A DNA stretch of 64,000 nt from Siphonodentalium dalli. Its lineage: Eukaryota > Mollusca > Scaphopoda > Gadilida > Siphonodentaliidae. The stretch lies in assembly GCA_032622095.1 (NCBI GenBank), contig CP136065.1:21008134-21072133 (forward strand), written 5' to 3'. The notes under the pieces are model-generated. The model was not told the DNA's origin and did no database searches. It saw nothing but the letters and a program-made list of their open reading frames with translations. The position numbers were made by a program, and so were the translations under genes. Shown here one piece after another: positions 1 through 13,187 of this stretch; positions within the stretch are counted from its first letter, which is position 1, and each line of letters begins with the position of its first letter.

Positions 1-1539
1 TGAGTTCTGGGTCATGGGTTCATAACCAAGTTAAATCTGACCACCATATCTCTTAACACTGTGGCCTAGTTTCTGTTGATTGCTCCCTGCTTGAGTGGAC
101 AGCACCACATTTGAACATTTGTTTTCATTGGGCTGGCATATTTGTGACTGCTTTATTCTTCATTATAATACATGGGGTATGATGCTATAATATGCAATTA
201 AAAAGCTAACTCAACATTATGATACAAATGAAGCCTCCTCTCATGGAGTCAAGACAATAAGCTATTTGATGGTTGACATGTTGTTTCAAATTATAAATTT
301 TTCTGGCAGTTCTCGGTACCTAAAGGGACAGAAACGAAACAAATATTTTCAACCTCTCAAATGTATTAAAATCCATTATTGTTATTGTCTCTTTATAATT
401 GCTCTGATTCTATATATAATGAAAATTATCATATGTAAAATTCAAGATTTTTCACCAGATAGATCCAGAGAAATTCTTTGTTGAAAATCACTTGCCATTT
501 CTGGCTGGATTAACTGTGATTTATGCAAAACGTGCGTCTCCCCCTTAATTCTTTTGTAACTTTGGATTGCCGTGATTCAATATATTGTGAATCACTCACA
601 GGTAACGGTTTGCCCGTAAGCAATCTACGATAATCAGCAGTAGATCTTTGTGAAATTTGCGAGATTTTGTTAGCTCGTCGTTTCATAGTACCGGCGATAT
701 CACTAATCACAAAATAATAATACGCATTGTAACTTTGCCATAGAAATTGTTGTCAGTTATTTTAGATCTATATACATGTCCGTCTAATTTGAACTGGTAT
801 TCAGATAACACTGATAACGGGTGAATTGGGGCAGAGTGGTGAGTTAGTTTTTTCTACGTTTTAGGGGTTTCACCCCTCGCCCAGTCTGAGGTATTACAAT
901 AATACGGCTAAATTTTCCCTGAACTATGAAACCACTGTGATAGTTAACACAAATTTGTAATTACAAATTAATAAATACTATTTGTATTTACAGGTATAGA
1001 ATTGTTCATAGTATTGACCCCAGATGGTAACAAAGTCACTTAAATCGTGAAATTTCGAGTTGGAACCTTCATCTGCAGTGAAGTAAATATTGCAAGGAAC
1101 AGATAATAACTAAGAAATATATTCCCCATGTTATTTTTTCAAATTTATAATGTTCCTCGTCAAAACTTCAAAAAGTTCCAAGGGTTTGTACTGGTGGAAT
1201 GTGATCTCTACGGGCGTTAGCCAGAGTAGAGATTTATGGCACGATCTGGTCGTAAGACAGAGAGTGAGCGATAGTTTTATTTCTAAATTTCAGAAGATAA
1301 TTGTTACAAGGGATATATACATGTATATGTATATACATTTTATTTATTTTATATAAAACAAATATTTCATCTGATGTAACTAACTAATTCCCCATGATAC
1401 ATAATTGGTTGTTGGGTGTTGCTAATTTAATTTCTCATTAAGTCCGAGTTATTCAAAATTCTGATTGCCAATATATATAGAGAGCAGTGTTGTACGTAAT
1501 CAACGTACGTGAATATGGTCCTATTAGTTTGTGATTTAG
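1..1539. other. Intergenic, no gene seen
   Basis: AT-rich sequence with only short open frames and no recognisable protein. Positions about 436-480 resemble 14503-14540 in the core of the THAP/SAP transposon, so a decayed copy of that element may lie here. Confidence 0.5.
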
Positions 1540-2095
1540 CTTCCCCACACCCGAAATTTTCGACGGTGGACATAGGAAAGGGTTCCGAAAAGTTTTTGGG
1601 GTGTTATTTTGAACAACTATAAACAGATTTCAAAGATTTTTGGTATATGCGGTCACATGGGCGATATCGGAACGGAGTTCGCAAGCCAGGGCCGGCCGGA
1701 GATTTACACCAAGTTACGGCCCTTTTATTGTAAATTTTTTAGCACCCACTAAAAAATGTACAGGGATTATTTCGTAATATATTATGGACGGATTTCAAAG
1801 ATTGCTGGTATGTGAGTTCACGAAAGGAGTATCTGAAACAAGTTCGCAAACTAGGCCCGGTCATACATTTTTTACCAGAGTTTCGGCCCTATGATTGTCA
1901 TTTTGTTGGCGTTCAGCACCCACGAAAACTTGTCCAGTGTTTATTTCGAACACTTATCAACGGATTTGATCCGGCTTTACATTTTTACCAGAGTTACGAC
2001 CCTTTGACTGTAATTGTTTTGGCATTGCAAATCTCAAACAAATATAACTGATTTAAATTATTTTTTAGCATCCCAAACTTTGCCAACCTGGGTGG
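1540..2095. repeat. Degenerate tandem repeat, about 170-bp unit
   Basis: About three diverged units. The landmark CAGATTTCAAAGAT or CGGATTTCAAAGAT recurs near 1623 and 1788, with a shorter match near 1960. Each unit also holds a version of ACCAGAGTTACGGCCCT followed by TTGTAATTTT and AGCACCCAC. No conserved reading frame; family not recognised. Confidence 0.6.
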
Positions 2096-2821
2096 GGGAA
2101 TACCGCTGTCGGCGACTGCTTATTTTTTCTATAATATGAATTTTAAACATTGTCCAATATATTCTTAGTTTTACAGTTGCCAGCTTCTCTTCTCCAGGTA
2201 TATTGAAAGCGCATTTGCTTTGTTGGTTCACATTCTCATAACGATTATTGCAAATTCAGGTTAAAATTTGTGCCCTACGTTGTTGTCTTTACTAGAATTG
2301 CAGTGATCACTATTCGCTATGAGCCTGACGTGGTGCAAAGACGTAAATGTCTATTGCAGTGGGTCATATAACATCAAAGGCTTCGGCGTAATAACATCCC
2401 GGGGCTCTTATTGGTTTGTCTAGCCATGTATCACGGGGAAATGAAGCAGTTGCACATTATTATGCTACAGTAAAACAGATAACATGCTACACTATCAATG
2501 TAATGGGTACTCACAACGTTAGGCACCAGAAAAGCATAGAGAAGGCAAACACGGTAGATCAGGAAATACCGGGGTTGATTAATGTAGAAGTATCTTCTAT
2601 AAACTGTTCGTGGATCGGATGGAAGTCGGCACATGCACCACTGGTCACGTGACTGGTGGTCATCTTCTAGGCACGTGGCGACATGGGATTGGGGCATGTT
2701 TGGTCAAATTTTGCAACAGTTGAAAGTGGCATGTCTGACACACCAGTTGGAAGTTTCACTCCAAAAAGGGTTAGCTTTATTTTCCAACCATGCATTGGTT
2801 AGTGTTGAATATGCTTCTATG
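2096..2821. other. No gene seen
   Basis: Unique-looking sequence. A 78-codon frame on + and an 88-codon frame on - overlap here, but neither resembles a known protein and neither has a supporting context. Confidence 0.4.
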
Positions 2822-3126
2822 ATTGATTGATTGGGGTTTATTGTCGCTTTAGCAACTAAGGCCATATCACGATATTGCCAGTTTTAGTGGTGGGGGAAAT
2901 CCACACACTTGCGAATAATCTAACAGTGATTTCAATGGCTGATAAACTCGTCAACCATGTGCGACAAACCACCGGCCATCGGCGAGTAACTGGCAACTCC
3001 ACCAGATAACGATTTCGAGTTACAAAGTCCACGATGGAAACATGTGGATTTGAACCCTTATCGCCAGCGTTGGAGGGCGAAACGGCTTGGAGTGGTACCC
3101 CTAACTGACTGAGCCACCGAGGCCCC
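2822..3126 (-). mobile_element. tRNA-derived SINE
   Basis: Read on the minus strand, the element opens with GGTGGCTCAGTCAGTTAGG, which fits a tRNA-type A box (3098-3117 region). About 45 bases further on is GGTTCAAATCC, a B box (3046-3057). Together these form an RNA polymerase III promoter of tRNA type. The body continues for about 250 bp and ends in a short (AATC)n tail at 2822-2835. This head-body-tail layout is typical of animal SINEs. The family was not identified. Confidence 0.75.
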
Positions 3127-3137
3127 TGAATATGCTT

Positions 3138-3620
3138 TTAAATGCCCATTTAATGTTCGAACCCTCAGATCATTATATATAAAATATATGCCATAGTATA
3201 TGCAATTTGAAAGAGGAAGCTCCAAAACATTGTATTATCAACTTATCCGGTGTAATAAACTGTGAACATGTTGTTGTGTTTTTTTTTTAGATATCGACGT
3301 GTGTTCTGTGTCCAAGTTTCAATATTTTCAATGGAAGGGGAATAACTATATATCTTAAGATATGGAGTTATTCCCTTTCCCTTAAAATTAAAAAAAAAAT
3401 TGAATTATTTTGCATTATGGGAGCCATAACAGGGGGAGTGTTTCTATGATTTCAGCTGTTTTATATTTCTTTGTGGGCACCTTCTGAGACACAGACGTCG
3501 CAAATGGTGATCAATTATAATATTTTAATCATATTTTATGGCTTATATTATTATTAAAACCGTATATCAAGGCACTATAAAATATAATAATCAGTGACTC
3601 GAAAATTAAGTGGGCCTTAA
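3138..3620. mobile_element. MITE family C, copy 1
   Basis: A 483-bp non-coding element bounded by TTAA on both sides. The ends are inverted: GCCCATTTAATGTTCGA on the left and TCGAAAATTAAGTGGGC on the right. The body contains CAATTTGAAAGAGGAAGC and an internal palindrome around TATCTTAAGATATGGAGTTATTCC. Other copies are at 5530 (inverted), about 37155 (partial) and 50075. The TTAA duplication is what piggyBac- or Kolobok-type transposases make; the partner transposase is not in the window. Confidence 0.75.
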
Positions 3621-3898
3621 ATTTAACACGTCCTATTCTAAATTGATTATCCCGTCGCTTATAAAAGTATCTATTTGAATAGCCTAGTATTCATCTGAGT
3701 GATGGCCATGAAATATAAGCAGACGACAGACAGAAAAACATAATATAAGGGCAGAAAGATTCATGTTCATTGGTGAGAAGCGTTCAGATAATGAGTGCAA
3801 AAAACGAATAATTCCCAAGTGAACTACTCGTAAATGTGTATTCAGACATAATTAATGCGGTGAACATTAAACTAAGAATACGTCATTGAGATGGACAA

Positions 3899-4119
3899 TC
3901 AGTAAACATATATGCAAACCAGAGTAATTAACATCAGTCCTGTCCCCTTCCATGGGTATAACTCAATACAATCAGTAAACATATATACGCAAACCAGAGT
4001 AATTAACATCAGTCCTGTACCCTTCCATGGGTATAACTCAATACAATCAGTAAACATATATACGCAAACCAGAGTAATTAACATCAGTCCTGTACCCTTC
4101 CATGGGTATAACGCAATGC
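3899..4119 (+). repeat. 75-bp tandem repeat, three copies
   Basis: Three nearly identical units that begin ATCAGTAAACATATAT and contain CTTCCATGGGTATAAC. Because 75 is a multiple of three, both strands stay open and give spurious repeated ORFs. Confidence 0.85.
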
Positions 4120-4938
4120 AACCAGTCACGTGGTAGTGTGTGCGTCCTATTTTAAAAACAATTATCTGGAAAATGCATGGTCGCATGTCGCTCGCCAGAC
4201 TTGCAATTCGGTAGTACGGTACTTTCGGTGAAGCCCTTTGAAAGAGGCGATCGTTTTGATAGTTTTTTTTTACTAGGCTGACAAATATTAATTAAAACTT
4301 CCTCTTTTGAAAGTCGATATCTGGGCATTAAAATTATTTTCTGGTATAGAAAAGGTACATATTGGAAAAGATCTCGAAACGGCTGGGGCTAAACAAAATA
4401 ATATCGATTTCATTATCACACCAAAGAGGAAGTAAAGATACCTTCAAGAAGAAAAAAATTCAACCACCCTTATCAGCCATGTTTATCTCACAGTCTACAC
4501 TAAATAACCCAACATAAATCAAACATCATAATTATATTGCGCTAAGCTTTTATACGTCACGGTGTGTGCAGATAATACACGTGTGTCTTACTAAAAAATA
4601 TGAGGCCGGGTTTATGGGATAATTATGTGATAAAGTAATATTATGGTGTAAATCAAACTATGGATCTTTAACTCCCGTCTTTACATAATTACATTCGTGT
4701 AGCTATAAGATTTAGTGCATACATGGTATCTACATGTTGGTACATCACATCACTGGGACAGTACATATGGCCACAAACCGCGTAGAACAAGACCGCGGAC
4801 GAGAAAATCGTTGTAATCCAACGGAACAGAAATCGTATGTCTTTGTTACACCCAGTTTGAATGACAAGCAGTCACATTGGAACACAAGACCCCATGCAAT
4901 CGTCGATCAATATACGGACGTATATCAGGTTATTGTTC
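4120..4938. other. No gene; fragment of a dispersed repeat
   Basis: Positions about 4265-4335 carry CTTCCTCTTTTGAAAGTCGATATCTGGGCA, which recurs near 35945 and 37640 and partly near 14040, so this is a remnant of a dispersed element. The rest shows nothing recognisable. Confidence 0.45.
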
Positions 4939-5412
4939 CTATATGTGACCCGCCATATCAAATCCAGTCGTAAGTCGGGATTTTTTTTACCCTGTGCCAA
5001 TGCATTATCTTATATATGCGAGTCGACCATAGGTCGCCTCGCATATATATATAAGAGAATGCATTGGCCTAACAATTTTTTATCATTTTTTTTAAATAAA
5101 TGTTTCTTACAATTTTTAGGACATAAAATAAAAAAAATCCATTTCCCTGCAGGGAGCCCCACACATATATAGAAGCATATAGAAGAGTGTCATCTGCTCA
5201 TGTTTGTCTGGGGCTCTGTATGGGTGAAATTATAAAATTGTTAAAGAATACAAGAAAACATTATTAAAATTGTAAAAAATTGTTAGGCCAATGCATTCTC
5301 TTATATATGCGAGACGACCTATGGTCGACTCGCATATATAAGGGAATGCATTGGCACAGGGTAAAACAAATCCCGACTTACGACTGGATTTGATATGGCG
5401 GGTCACATATAG
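4939..5412. mobile_element. Composite MITE family A, copy 1
   Basis: Terminal inverted repeats start CTATATGTGACCCGCCATAT and run about 45 bp. Inside each is a long imperfect palindrome of about 70 bp (4996-5068 and 5287-5354) starting GCCAATGCATTCTC or a variant. Between the two palindromes is an AT-rich middle with CCTGCAGG and no reading frame of note. Other copies are at 22030 and 58127. Its two-palindrome core is shared with family B, whose ends are quite different. Confidence 0.85.
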
Positions 5413-5529
5413 TTGGTCGGTATAACAGAAAGTCCCTGTCTATTTCCCGCGCACGTAAAATCGTACGGCTCTTGAAAAGAATGATGTGGGACTGTGATTT
5501 ATCCACGTACCAAATTGGAAAGCAATAAG

Positions 5530-5885
5530 TTAAATACCCACTTAATTTTCGATTCACCGATTATTTGTTTATAGTGCCTTGATATACAGTTTTAATAACG
5601 ATCTATGTCCTAAAATGCTATAAATCATCGCCATGTGGTACGCTTGTGTCTCAGAAGGTGGCCATATGGGTAATAGAAAATAGCTGAAATCATAAAATAA
5701 TTTCCCCGTTATGACTCCCAGAATGCTTCAGAATTCAAACTATAGTTTATTTTCAATGGGAAGGGAATAACTCTATATCTAAATATATAGTTATTCCCCT
5801 TCCATTTAAAATAATAGACTTTGAGCACAGAACAGACGTTGATATCTCAACAGAAAAACACATGATCACAGTTCATTACATCGAA
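5530..5885. mobile_element. MITE family C, copy 2, truncated and inverted
   Basis: Starts with TTAA and CCCACTTAATTTTCG, then runs as the reverse complement of copy 1, through the TATATAGTTATTCCCC palindrome to a match with 3240-3300. The far end is lost or diverged, so the right boundary is approximate. Confidence 0.6.
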
Positions 5886-6074
5886 TAATATGTGTATATG
5901 TCCTATGTGTTCAAATCGGTATCAGCAGAAGGAATATTAAAATATATATAGTTTTGTTCATATGCCAAACATTATCAGCGCGTAAATAGTATATTGTCGT
6001 CAAGACGTACGATGGTGTACGTAAACAAGAGCCTGCTCGTGTTACAGCAGGTGTGCTTCTGTTTACACGACACA

Positions 6075-7300
6075 GCGCAATTCTATTTAGTCCATGAGCC
6101 AGGACCGAGCATGATAACATTTTGGTGGGCAAATTCTATCAACATTTTTCTCAAAGCTTATAAGCTGAAGTTTATCTGAGGGCTGGGGCGCACTGTGGCA
6201 GTGTAGCTTAGTGTGCAAAAGTTGTGTTTCCATGGCAACGGAGCTCGAGGGTGTTTTTGGCCAGTGTAAAACATATGCCTATAATGGTCTACAACTAGAA
6301 CGTTTAATGCAGTATATTTACATACTAAGTGTGATTATCACTAAATCCAGCATTCCGATTGGTCGGCGCCCACGTGACTAGTTGCAGTTATTTCTCGGTG
6401 AACGCGCAAGAGCTCATAACTGCAGCACCCATAATTACATCGCCGCGTCATAGGTTTCGGAAAGAATAACGCGTAATGTTTTGGGCGCATTTGGACTCGG
6501 GCAGAATTGACTTAATAAGTCATCAGGTTTCAAGATAAAGAACTTGTTCCTGTTAACTTTTGCCAAGGGTGCTATGGGATATTTTGGGCTGGTTTTGTCA
6601 CGATACACTTTTCGATTTAAATACATTTACAAAAGCGGCTTTTTCGCTATATGTATATAAATATAAGGATTAGCTGTCATGTGGACTGTTTTTATGGAGA
6701 TGTAACCGTGAGGTAAGTGGTCATAACTTGTATGTAAAACCCTTCACAGTTAATCCTTATAACTCTATCTTTGCATTGCTATGGGGTGATACCCTTGGTG
6801 GGCTTTCTTTTGGCATGAGATATTTCATCTCTATAGGTCAAGGTCATACACAAAGGTCAAGGTCATTCACCAAAATATTAGCTTTTTTTCATATCGGGTC
6901 ATACGTTTTCTACCCCCTGATTTTACATATCAGTTTTGAATACGTTATCTTTGCTCCTAAATAATCTGTAGCGGATGTGCTACATGGAGAACTGCATTAT
7001 TGTTGAAACCGACATGTCAGTCATGATATATAGGCCTTTAAACTTGGTGACCATTTTCCAAAATGGGGCAAAATCAGTTATTTCCCCAATATATCATGCT
7101 TCTCTGTAGTCCAGGCGATTGGTGCATGGAAATGTAAGAATTACACAAATTATGATAAAAGCATGAAACTTGCAACATGTGTTCCTTGGACCTTACTGGT
7201 CATTTTCAGATATAGACCCAATCGAGATTTGGCCCTGCTTAGCAACGGTTGCTAGGCAACTACCCGAAAGTATAAAATGCTCATATAAGGAGGCAGTACA
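6075..7300. repeat. Dispersed repeat E, copy 1
   Basis: About 1.2 kb whose reverse complement is found at 17105-18370. Landmarks are TAGTCCATGAGCCAG at the left, TTTCCATGGCAACGG, AAGGTCAAGGTCAT, and CGGTTGCTAGGCAACTACC near the right. No coding potential. The two copies have diverged by substitutions and small indels. Confidence 0.7.
7248..7260 (+). promoter_or_regulatory. RFX X-box-like palindrome
   Basis: GTTGCTAGGCAAC matches the X-box consensus bound by RFX transcription factors (two half sites GTTGC and GGCAAC). It lies inside dispersed repeat E and has a counterpart, GTTACCTAGCAAC, at 17119-17131 in the other copy. Sequence match only; no gene is next to it. Confidence 0.3.
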
Positions 7301-7980
7301 GTATTTTATTCAACTTTAGTTCTTTTGAATTGCATATTTGAGGTATATTTGTGACATAGGATGAATTACACAGACTTATGACGTTGTTTCCTATCATAAT
7401 GTCCATCACAACCGTTGCTATGCAGCTACCCAGACAGTAAAATTTATAATCCGCACTCTTCTGGGTGGCATTTTGGGACCAGCATAGATGGTAGATTTGT
7501 CTGAAATCCATTTTACATAAGCTAATACATCACATATTGTATATTATATAGAGATGGATAGGTTCTGCGATTGGAATGTGTCATTGCGATCGTTCTTAAG
7601 AGACCAACCCATATTTTTTTAATTTCAAAAGCATCAATGATCATAACGCAAGTTTTGGCTGATGAACAAAATTGACTATTCTGCCGGCCTTATATACATT
7701 GAATACTAACATGTATGATGCATCTTGATTAATTGTTACTATTTTAACGACTGACATAATAGAATTATTGGATTTTTATATCACAGATTTGACATCAAAA
7801 TCGGCAAAATTTCACTTTTCAGGTTTGGACCATTTTTTCAAGTAAAACTGAACTATCTTTGGTATCAAAGGTGTTTATTGTTTCACTAGGGGATTTCCCG
7901 TCTAAAATGACAGGTAAATAAATGTCCTTTGTTACTTACTGGTATTCGCGTGCATGATCATATTCTTATTTATATTAGAA
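7301..7980. other. No gene seen
   Basis: AT-rich with no recognisable protein or repeat boundary. A further degenerate copy of the CCGTTGCTATGCAGCTACC motif lies near 7411-7430. Confidence 0.4.
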
Positions 7981-10094
7981 ACTAGCAGGGTTACCCGGCG
8001 TTGCCCAGGTTAAAGTGATGTGAAACCCTCTGTGGATATTTGGTGGGAATAGAGAATACCCTTGCTCTCAAAGTGTTACACGTATTCTCATAAATTGTAT
8101 ATCCAAATGGCATCACAAAACATGATTCTTATAAGTAGTGGCTCGCCTTGTCAGGTCGGAACAATTATCATTTTGTTTATCGCGTTTACTCCGTCCCACC
8201 AATAAAGAAGTATTTATTTATTTACAACTGCGTATACTTCAGACGTTATAGCATGAAACATGAACATCATAAACATATTAGTTCGAAAAAATAAAAGACG
8301 ACAATTGTGTTTTACATAGAGATGTATCAATCTAGTTTATCATATCTTCATGAAGATACAGATGTTTTTAAGATATGTCCAGGTGCTCCTCTTTTCTGGT
8401 GCTATATACTGGCTAATCAGTTTCAGTTTAAAAGATTTGATGTTATGCATGTATAGCAGCTACATTTGCCCGACACAGCGAGATTTTGAGTTGTTTATGT
8501 TAGGCGATTAATCTGTTAAAAAAAAGAAATCCTCTGTATCGGGCAGATATACCCTTGTCAGATGTCAATATTGGATGATTCCGAAATGTCGTGTGCAACG
8601 GACTGCGTTTTCATTTATCTCAGAAGTAACCATATTTGACTGCACACTGTGACCACTATTTTTGAACAGGCCTGCTCTACATTTCCATATCTCTTGGCAA
8701 TTGTAACTTTTTTTGTGGAAACTATATTGATTGGGACAGACTCAATCGTGTTATAATATATACATGAGTCATTCTAACATGCAATCCTCTGACGATTCAA
8801 GGTCCCTCAGTTTGAATGAATATATGAATCTCTTAAATATATTGATATAAATATACTTTTAATGCTTTCTTCTATGTATCTGTGTTGCTAGAACATTATC
8901 GGAATGCCCTGATTTCCATCCTCATATAAACATGACAGTTGAGAAGATATATAATGGTTCAAGTGACTTAATTCGGTCACCATTAAAATTTTGTCGAGAT
9001 TGTGAAATTGGAATGCCAAACACTCCTTAGAACGACATGGAGATGGCCTGTGAGATGACTATATATAACTTTGTTGGATATCGGCGAATTGAACAATCTT
9101 TTGAATGCTAGTGAATCTCCTCTCGCCATCCATGACCCAAACGACCCCAAATGTGATTTAATTCATCATATCATCAGAGAAGAACGTGCATGAATTTGGT
9201 AGAATCAGTGCTAATTATATTTGTATCAACTTTGGTGCAACTCGATTGTACCCTTAAAGTTATATAAAGAAAACAGACATATATTCGCAAATATTTTATT
9301 CTTTGTATCGTTTGAGAAGAACGTGTATGAGTTTGATGGTAATTGACACTAAACATATTTTTATAAGCTTTTGGTGACCCTCCCGTCCCTATTTCGGACT
9401 CAAGCAGCGCCAATTTTGACATCATTAAACCACACACTTAGACTCATTATAGAGATGAATACACTCGCCAATTTATGAAAATTGGCGAGTATACAAATTC
9501 GTATCAAATTTAGGGTCACCATTGCATATCTCTCACCCAAAAGGCACCTTGGCGCTAAAAATATTGTGTATCAATTTTGGTGCCCCTCTCCCTTTCAGTG
9601 CACCCCTGACTCGAATGACGCCACTTTTGACAACTTTGAGCCACGCCATTAGACACCTCATACCATGGGGATGATTTTGTATAAGTTTCGTGGCAATCGG
9701 CAACTAAATCAATTATTGTCAGATTCAGTACCCACCCACCATTCGGCGCTAAAATTACTTTAAAACAATTTTGGTACCCATCTCCCCTTCCGTGCATCCC
9801 TGACGCGAACGGCGCGACTTTTGACATAATTAAGCCACGCCATTAGATTCCTCATGTTATGGGGATGATTATATATAAGTTTGGTGGCAATCGGCGACAA
9901 TGTTTTTTCTGCCCCTCCCCCTTTTCTGCCCCTGACAACAACGGCGTCACTTTAGAAAATTCTAACCCTCGCCATTATCTTTCTCGTAAAAAGTTACCCC
10001 TATTAGACCCCTTTTGTGCCATATATGTGGTCCTCTGTGAATTTCTATAGAACACAGACAGACAGACATACATTCGCAAATATAGATATAGATA
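7981..10094. repeat. Dispersed repeat H, copy 1 (2.1 kb)
   Basis: Begins ACTAGCAGGGTTACCCGGCGTTGCCC and ends near ACATTCGCAAATATAGATATAGATAGAT. The reverse complement of the same structure is at 25860-28076. The right third (about 9340-10050) is made of degenerate modules of roughly 200-230 bp holding CACGCCATTAGA, GGGGATGATT and GTGGCAATCGGCGAC. No transposase or reverse transcriptase is visible. It behaves like a non-autonomous mobile element. Confidence 0.65.
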
Positions 10095-11389
10095 GATGAA
10101 TGGCTGATAGTATGCTTCTCTTGTCACGGCATGGCGGCGTGGGACACTGTATTTCACTGAGAAATTTATTGACCACCCCCGCTTCAGCAGGTATGCATGT
10201 ATGGGTGTAGCCAGTTTGCTCTAAGGCGGATTCGTCACCTGATAGCAATGACAGAATTGATGCCGTGAGCCCAGCAGATGGGTGGATATCCAATATCATG
10301 GACGCCTCACACACCAACACCTTCAGAATTCCTCATGACGAACAGTATGAATAATTAACTTTCATTTCTCTATTTAAGCTTTATAATCGAACCACTGCAA
10401 GGGTAGTTCGTGTGCGACATATTGATATACTTTGCAGGTATTGTCGAAGTGGATTAATGCCAATAGTTTAGTACGAAAGGTTCTGGTCCTCTGGACGCCT
10501 ACAAATTCTTCAGTTCAAGGCACAACATTAATATTTAAAATAGCACCCAGTTCTATATAACGATGATTGAACGTTCGACTCTACAACCCATGCAATTCCA
10601 CGACAAAAGCAACGCCCTTACTTATATTCACACTCAACATGATGACATATTAATTTTGCGCCCTTTTATGGTAGAACGCTTGGAAGTTTCATCTGTACCG
10701 TAGCAAAGCAAGTGTGGGTTTGTGTGTGACCTCATATGACGTCATTTCGACAAAGTTTACGTCATAAGAAATAGTGTCTACTTGAGTGCAAATACGGCGT
10801 TTGTGGACCATGTTCGATCTCGTGCATTCGTTGACCAATCGGCGTGAAAGTTGGTGAGTCATCTTCTACGACACAATGTAGGCAGTGGTCCAAATTTGGG
10901 CTAAGTTGGACGCATGGTTGAAAAGTGATAAACGCGCCAAAAGCGTGACCGAGTTATACACACACATTGACACATACGACGGGTTTTGTATGTAATATTC
11001 TGTCTTAAATATGTCAAACTGATGTGTTTTGTAGACAAAATAACTCAAGATGGCTTACAAAATGGAAACAAACAAAAAAAGTAGATTTTCCTCATATATC
11101 CAAACATTATTATCTGCTCAGAAAATGTAGCAAATTGTGACACTGTTGGTTATTTACCATGTTACTCTATCAACTTACAACTAAAATGAATTATCTATTC
11201 TGGTTGTCTCATATGAGATATGACAAATTCATTTTAAAGGATGCAGTGTGGAATTTTGCCAAAAACGTCTCGGGCCATGTTTTGAACGGAAATGCGCACA
11301 AACGAAACAGAGCGACACCATATTATTTGGCTACTGTCGCACATTAGCATCAACATTGATTGACTTAATACATGGTGTATATCGAAATG
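10095..11389. other. No gene seen
   Basis: No recognisable coding sequence. Open frames on both strands are under 95 codons and show no known motif. Confidence 0.4.
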
Positions 11390-12625
11390 GCAGACAGGGA
11401 GTGACTGGTGAGGTAAGGTGAATAGTTGTACCAGGAGTGGCTGTATGGTGATGGCTGGGGTCCACAGTGAGATGATAGGAATACATGTATAAGGAGTGTT
11501 CACGTGAGAGGTGAATATGTATACATGGAGTGGCTATATGGTAATGTAAGTGGTGTATGTGTAACACACATGTCGCTACACAGTTATCTGTGTTGTTTAT
11601 GTATATATGGAGTGACTGTATGGTCATGTCTGGGATGTACCTGTGTACCTTGACCTTGGGTGGCTGTATTGTCATGGCTGGGGTAAATGCATACATATGT
11701 TGGCTGTATGATCACGGGTGGGGTGTATGGATAAATATGACAATGTGTATAGGTGTACATGGAATGACTGTATGGTCATGATTGTTGAAGTGTATATGCA
11801 TACCTGTACAGCTGGTTGGTCATTGGCTGGCGTGTGAGTATATATGAAGTGCCATTGTGGTATTGATGTATGTGGCATGTCTATGATTTTTTGTGTTACT
11901 GATATATTGTCATTGGTGGGTGTATATGTATACAGGGAGTAGATGTATGATCACGGCTGGTGTTTATGAGTATACAGCGAGTGACTGAATTGTCATGGGT
12001 GATGTGTATAAGCAAATGGCCATGTGTTAGGGGTATTGGTATATACATTCAATGGTATGGTGTATATGTACACCTGGAGTGAATCTATGGACAAGTGTGG
12101 GGTGTATACGTATATCGTGAGTGGCTATATGACCATGTGTATGACAAATATGTATACAGGGAGTGACCATAACCATATGGCCAATGGTGGAGTGAATATG
12201 TATCCAAGGTGTGACTGTGTGTCCACCACTGTGGTGTATGAGTAATACTCATACACCACAGTGGTGGACACACAGTATTGAGTATACAGTGTATGGCTGA
12301 ATTATCATGGGTAATCTGAAAATGCAAGTATGGAGTGCATGGGTGGCCGTGTTTACAGGGTGTAAGTATATATTGAAAGGCTGTATCACCACGGGTGTGG
12401 CGAATAGGTAGATGCATGTATACAGGGAGTGACCGTATGGCCAAATTGTGGAGTGAATAGGTATACACGGAGTAACTGTACGGTGATGCATTTGATATCT
12501 GATTGTCATGGGTGAGATGTATATTCAAGCCTGGGGTGTATGAATGGCCGAGTGTGCGTGATATTGGTATATATACAGAAGGGCTGTATGGCCATTGGTG
12601 GGGTGTATATATATATATATTTATC
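11390..12625. repeat. Degenerate minisatellite, left block
   Basis: Many diverged units of roughly 40-55 bp built around GTATACAGGGAGTGACTGTATGG, TCATGG and GGTGTATATGTATAC. The same repeat resumes at about 16560, so the two blocks look like one array split by inserted DNA. Overlapping frames on both strands are by-products of the repeat. Confidence 0.75.
12215..12275. repeat. Near-perfect 61-nt palindrome
   Basis: Two 30-bp arms, starting CTGTGTGTCCACCACTG, meet at a single central base. It sits inside the minisatellite and could form a cruciform or a strong RNA hairpin. Confidence 0.85.
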
Positions 12626-12989
12626 CGCGGTCTCTATTAACAAGATATTCCCACAGGCATAAAGCGCGGAAACGAGCCACGAACAGTAACTCTATTTTGT
12701 TAGACTGCTCATACGATGAATATGATTATATAGCTGTTTCCACAATTTGTCCATAAATACTTGCTGGCCTCGCTTACTTTTGGAAACTATCTGTTAGTGG
12801 ATATAAAATGGAGCAACATATTTCACAAAAGTAATGAAAAATAATTCGGACATCCTAAGTAAAAGAGGCAAGAGTAACACGATAACCAGCACACCAATTC
12901 AATTGTTTATTCTCGTCACTCAAAATTACATGGGTATTGAGACACCAGGAATTAACTTGGCTTTACACGATGTACTTTCGGACGTTTAA

Positions 12990-13187
12990 ACTTTTTGCCG
13001 GCTAATATCAGTTTTACAAGGGGCATACGAAATTGTTATGTCCCTTGTAAACTATGTCTTCTCTATATAGGGACGACAATTTTTGCGGGGTAATATCAGT
13101 TTTACAAGGGGAATACGAGATTGTTATGACCCTTGTAAAATCTGTCTTTATATAGCGACGACAATTTTTGCGGGGTATTACAAGGGG
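12990..13187 (+). repeat. 88-bp satellite, left fragment
   Basis: About two and a half units containing GGTAATATCAGTTTTACAAG, then CCCTTGTAAAA and TATAGCGACGACAATTTTTG. The array breaks off after ACAAGGGGCATA where the transposon begins, and resumes at 16203 with TACGAGATTG. Confidence 0.75.

Noticed and set aside
3899-4186. Repeat-protein frames on both strands
   Set aside because: They arise from three copies of a 75-bp repeat; no start context or family match.
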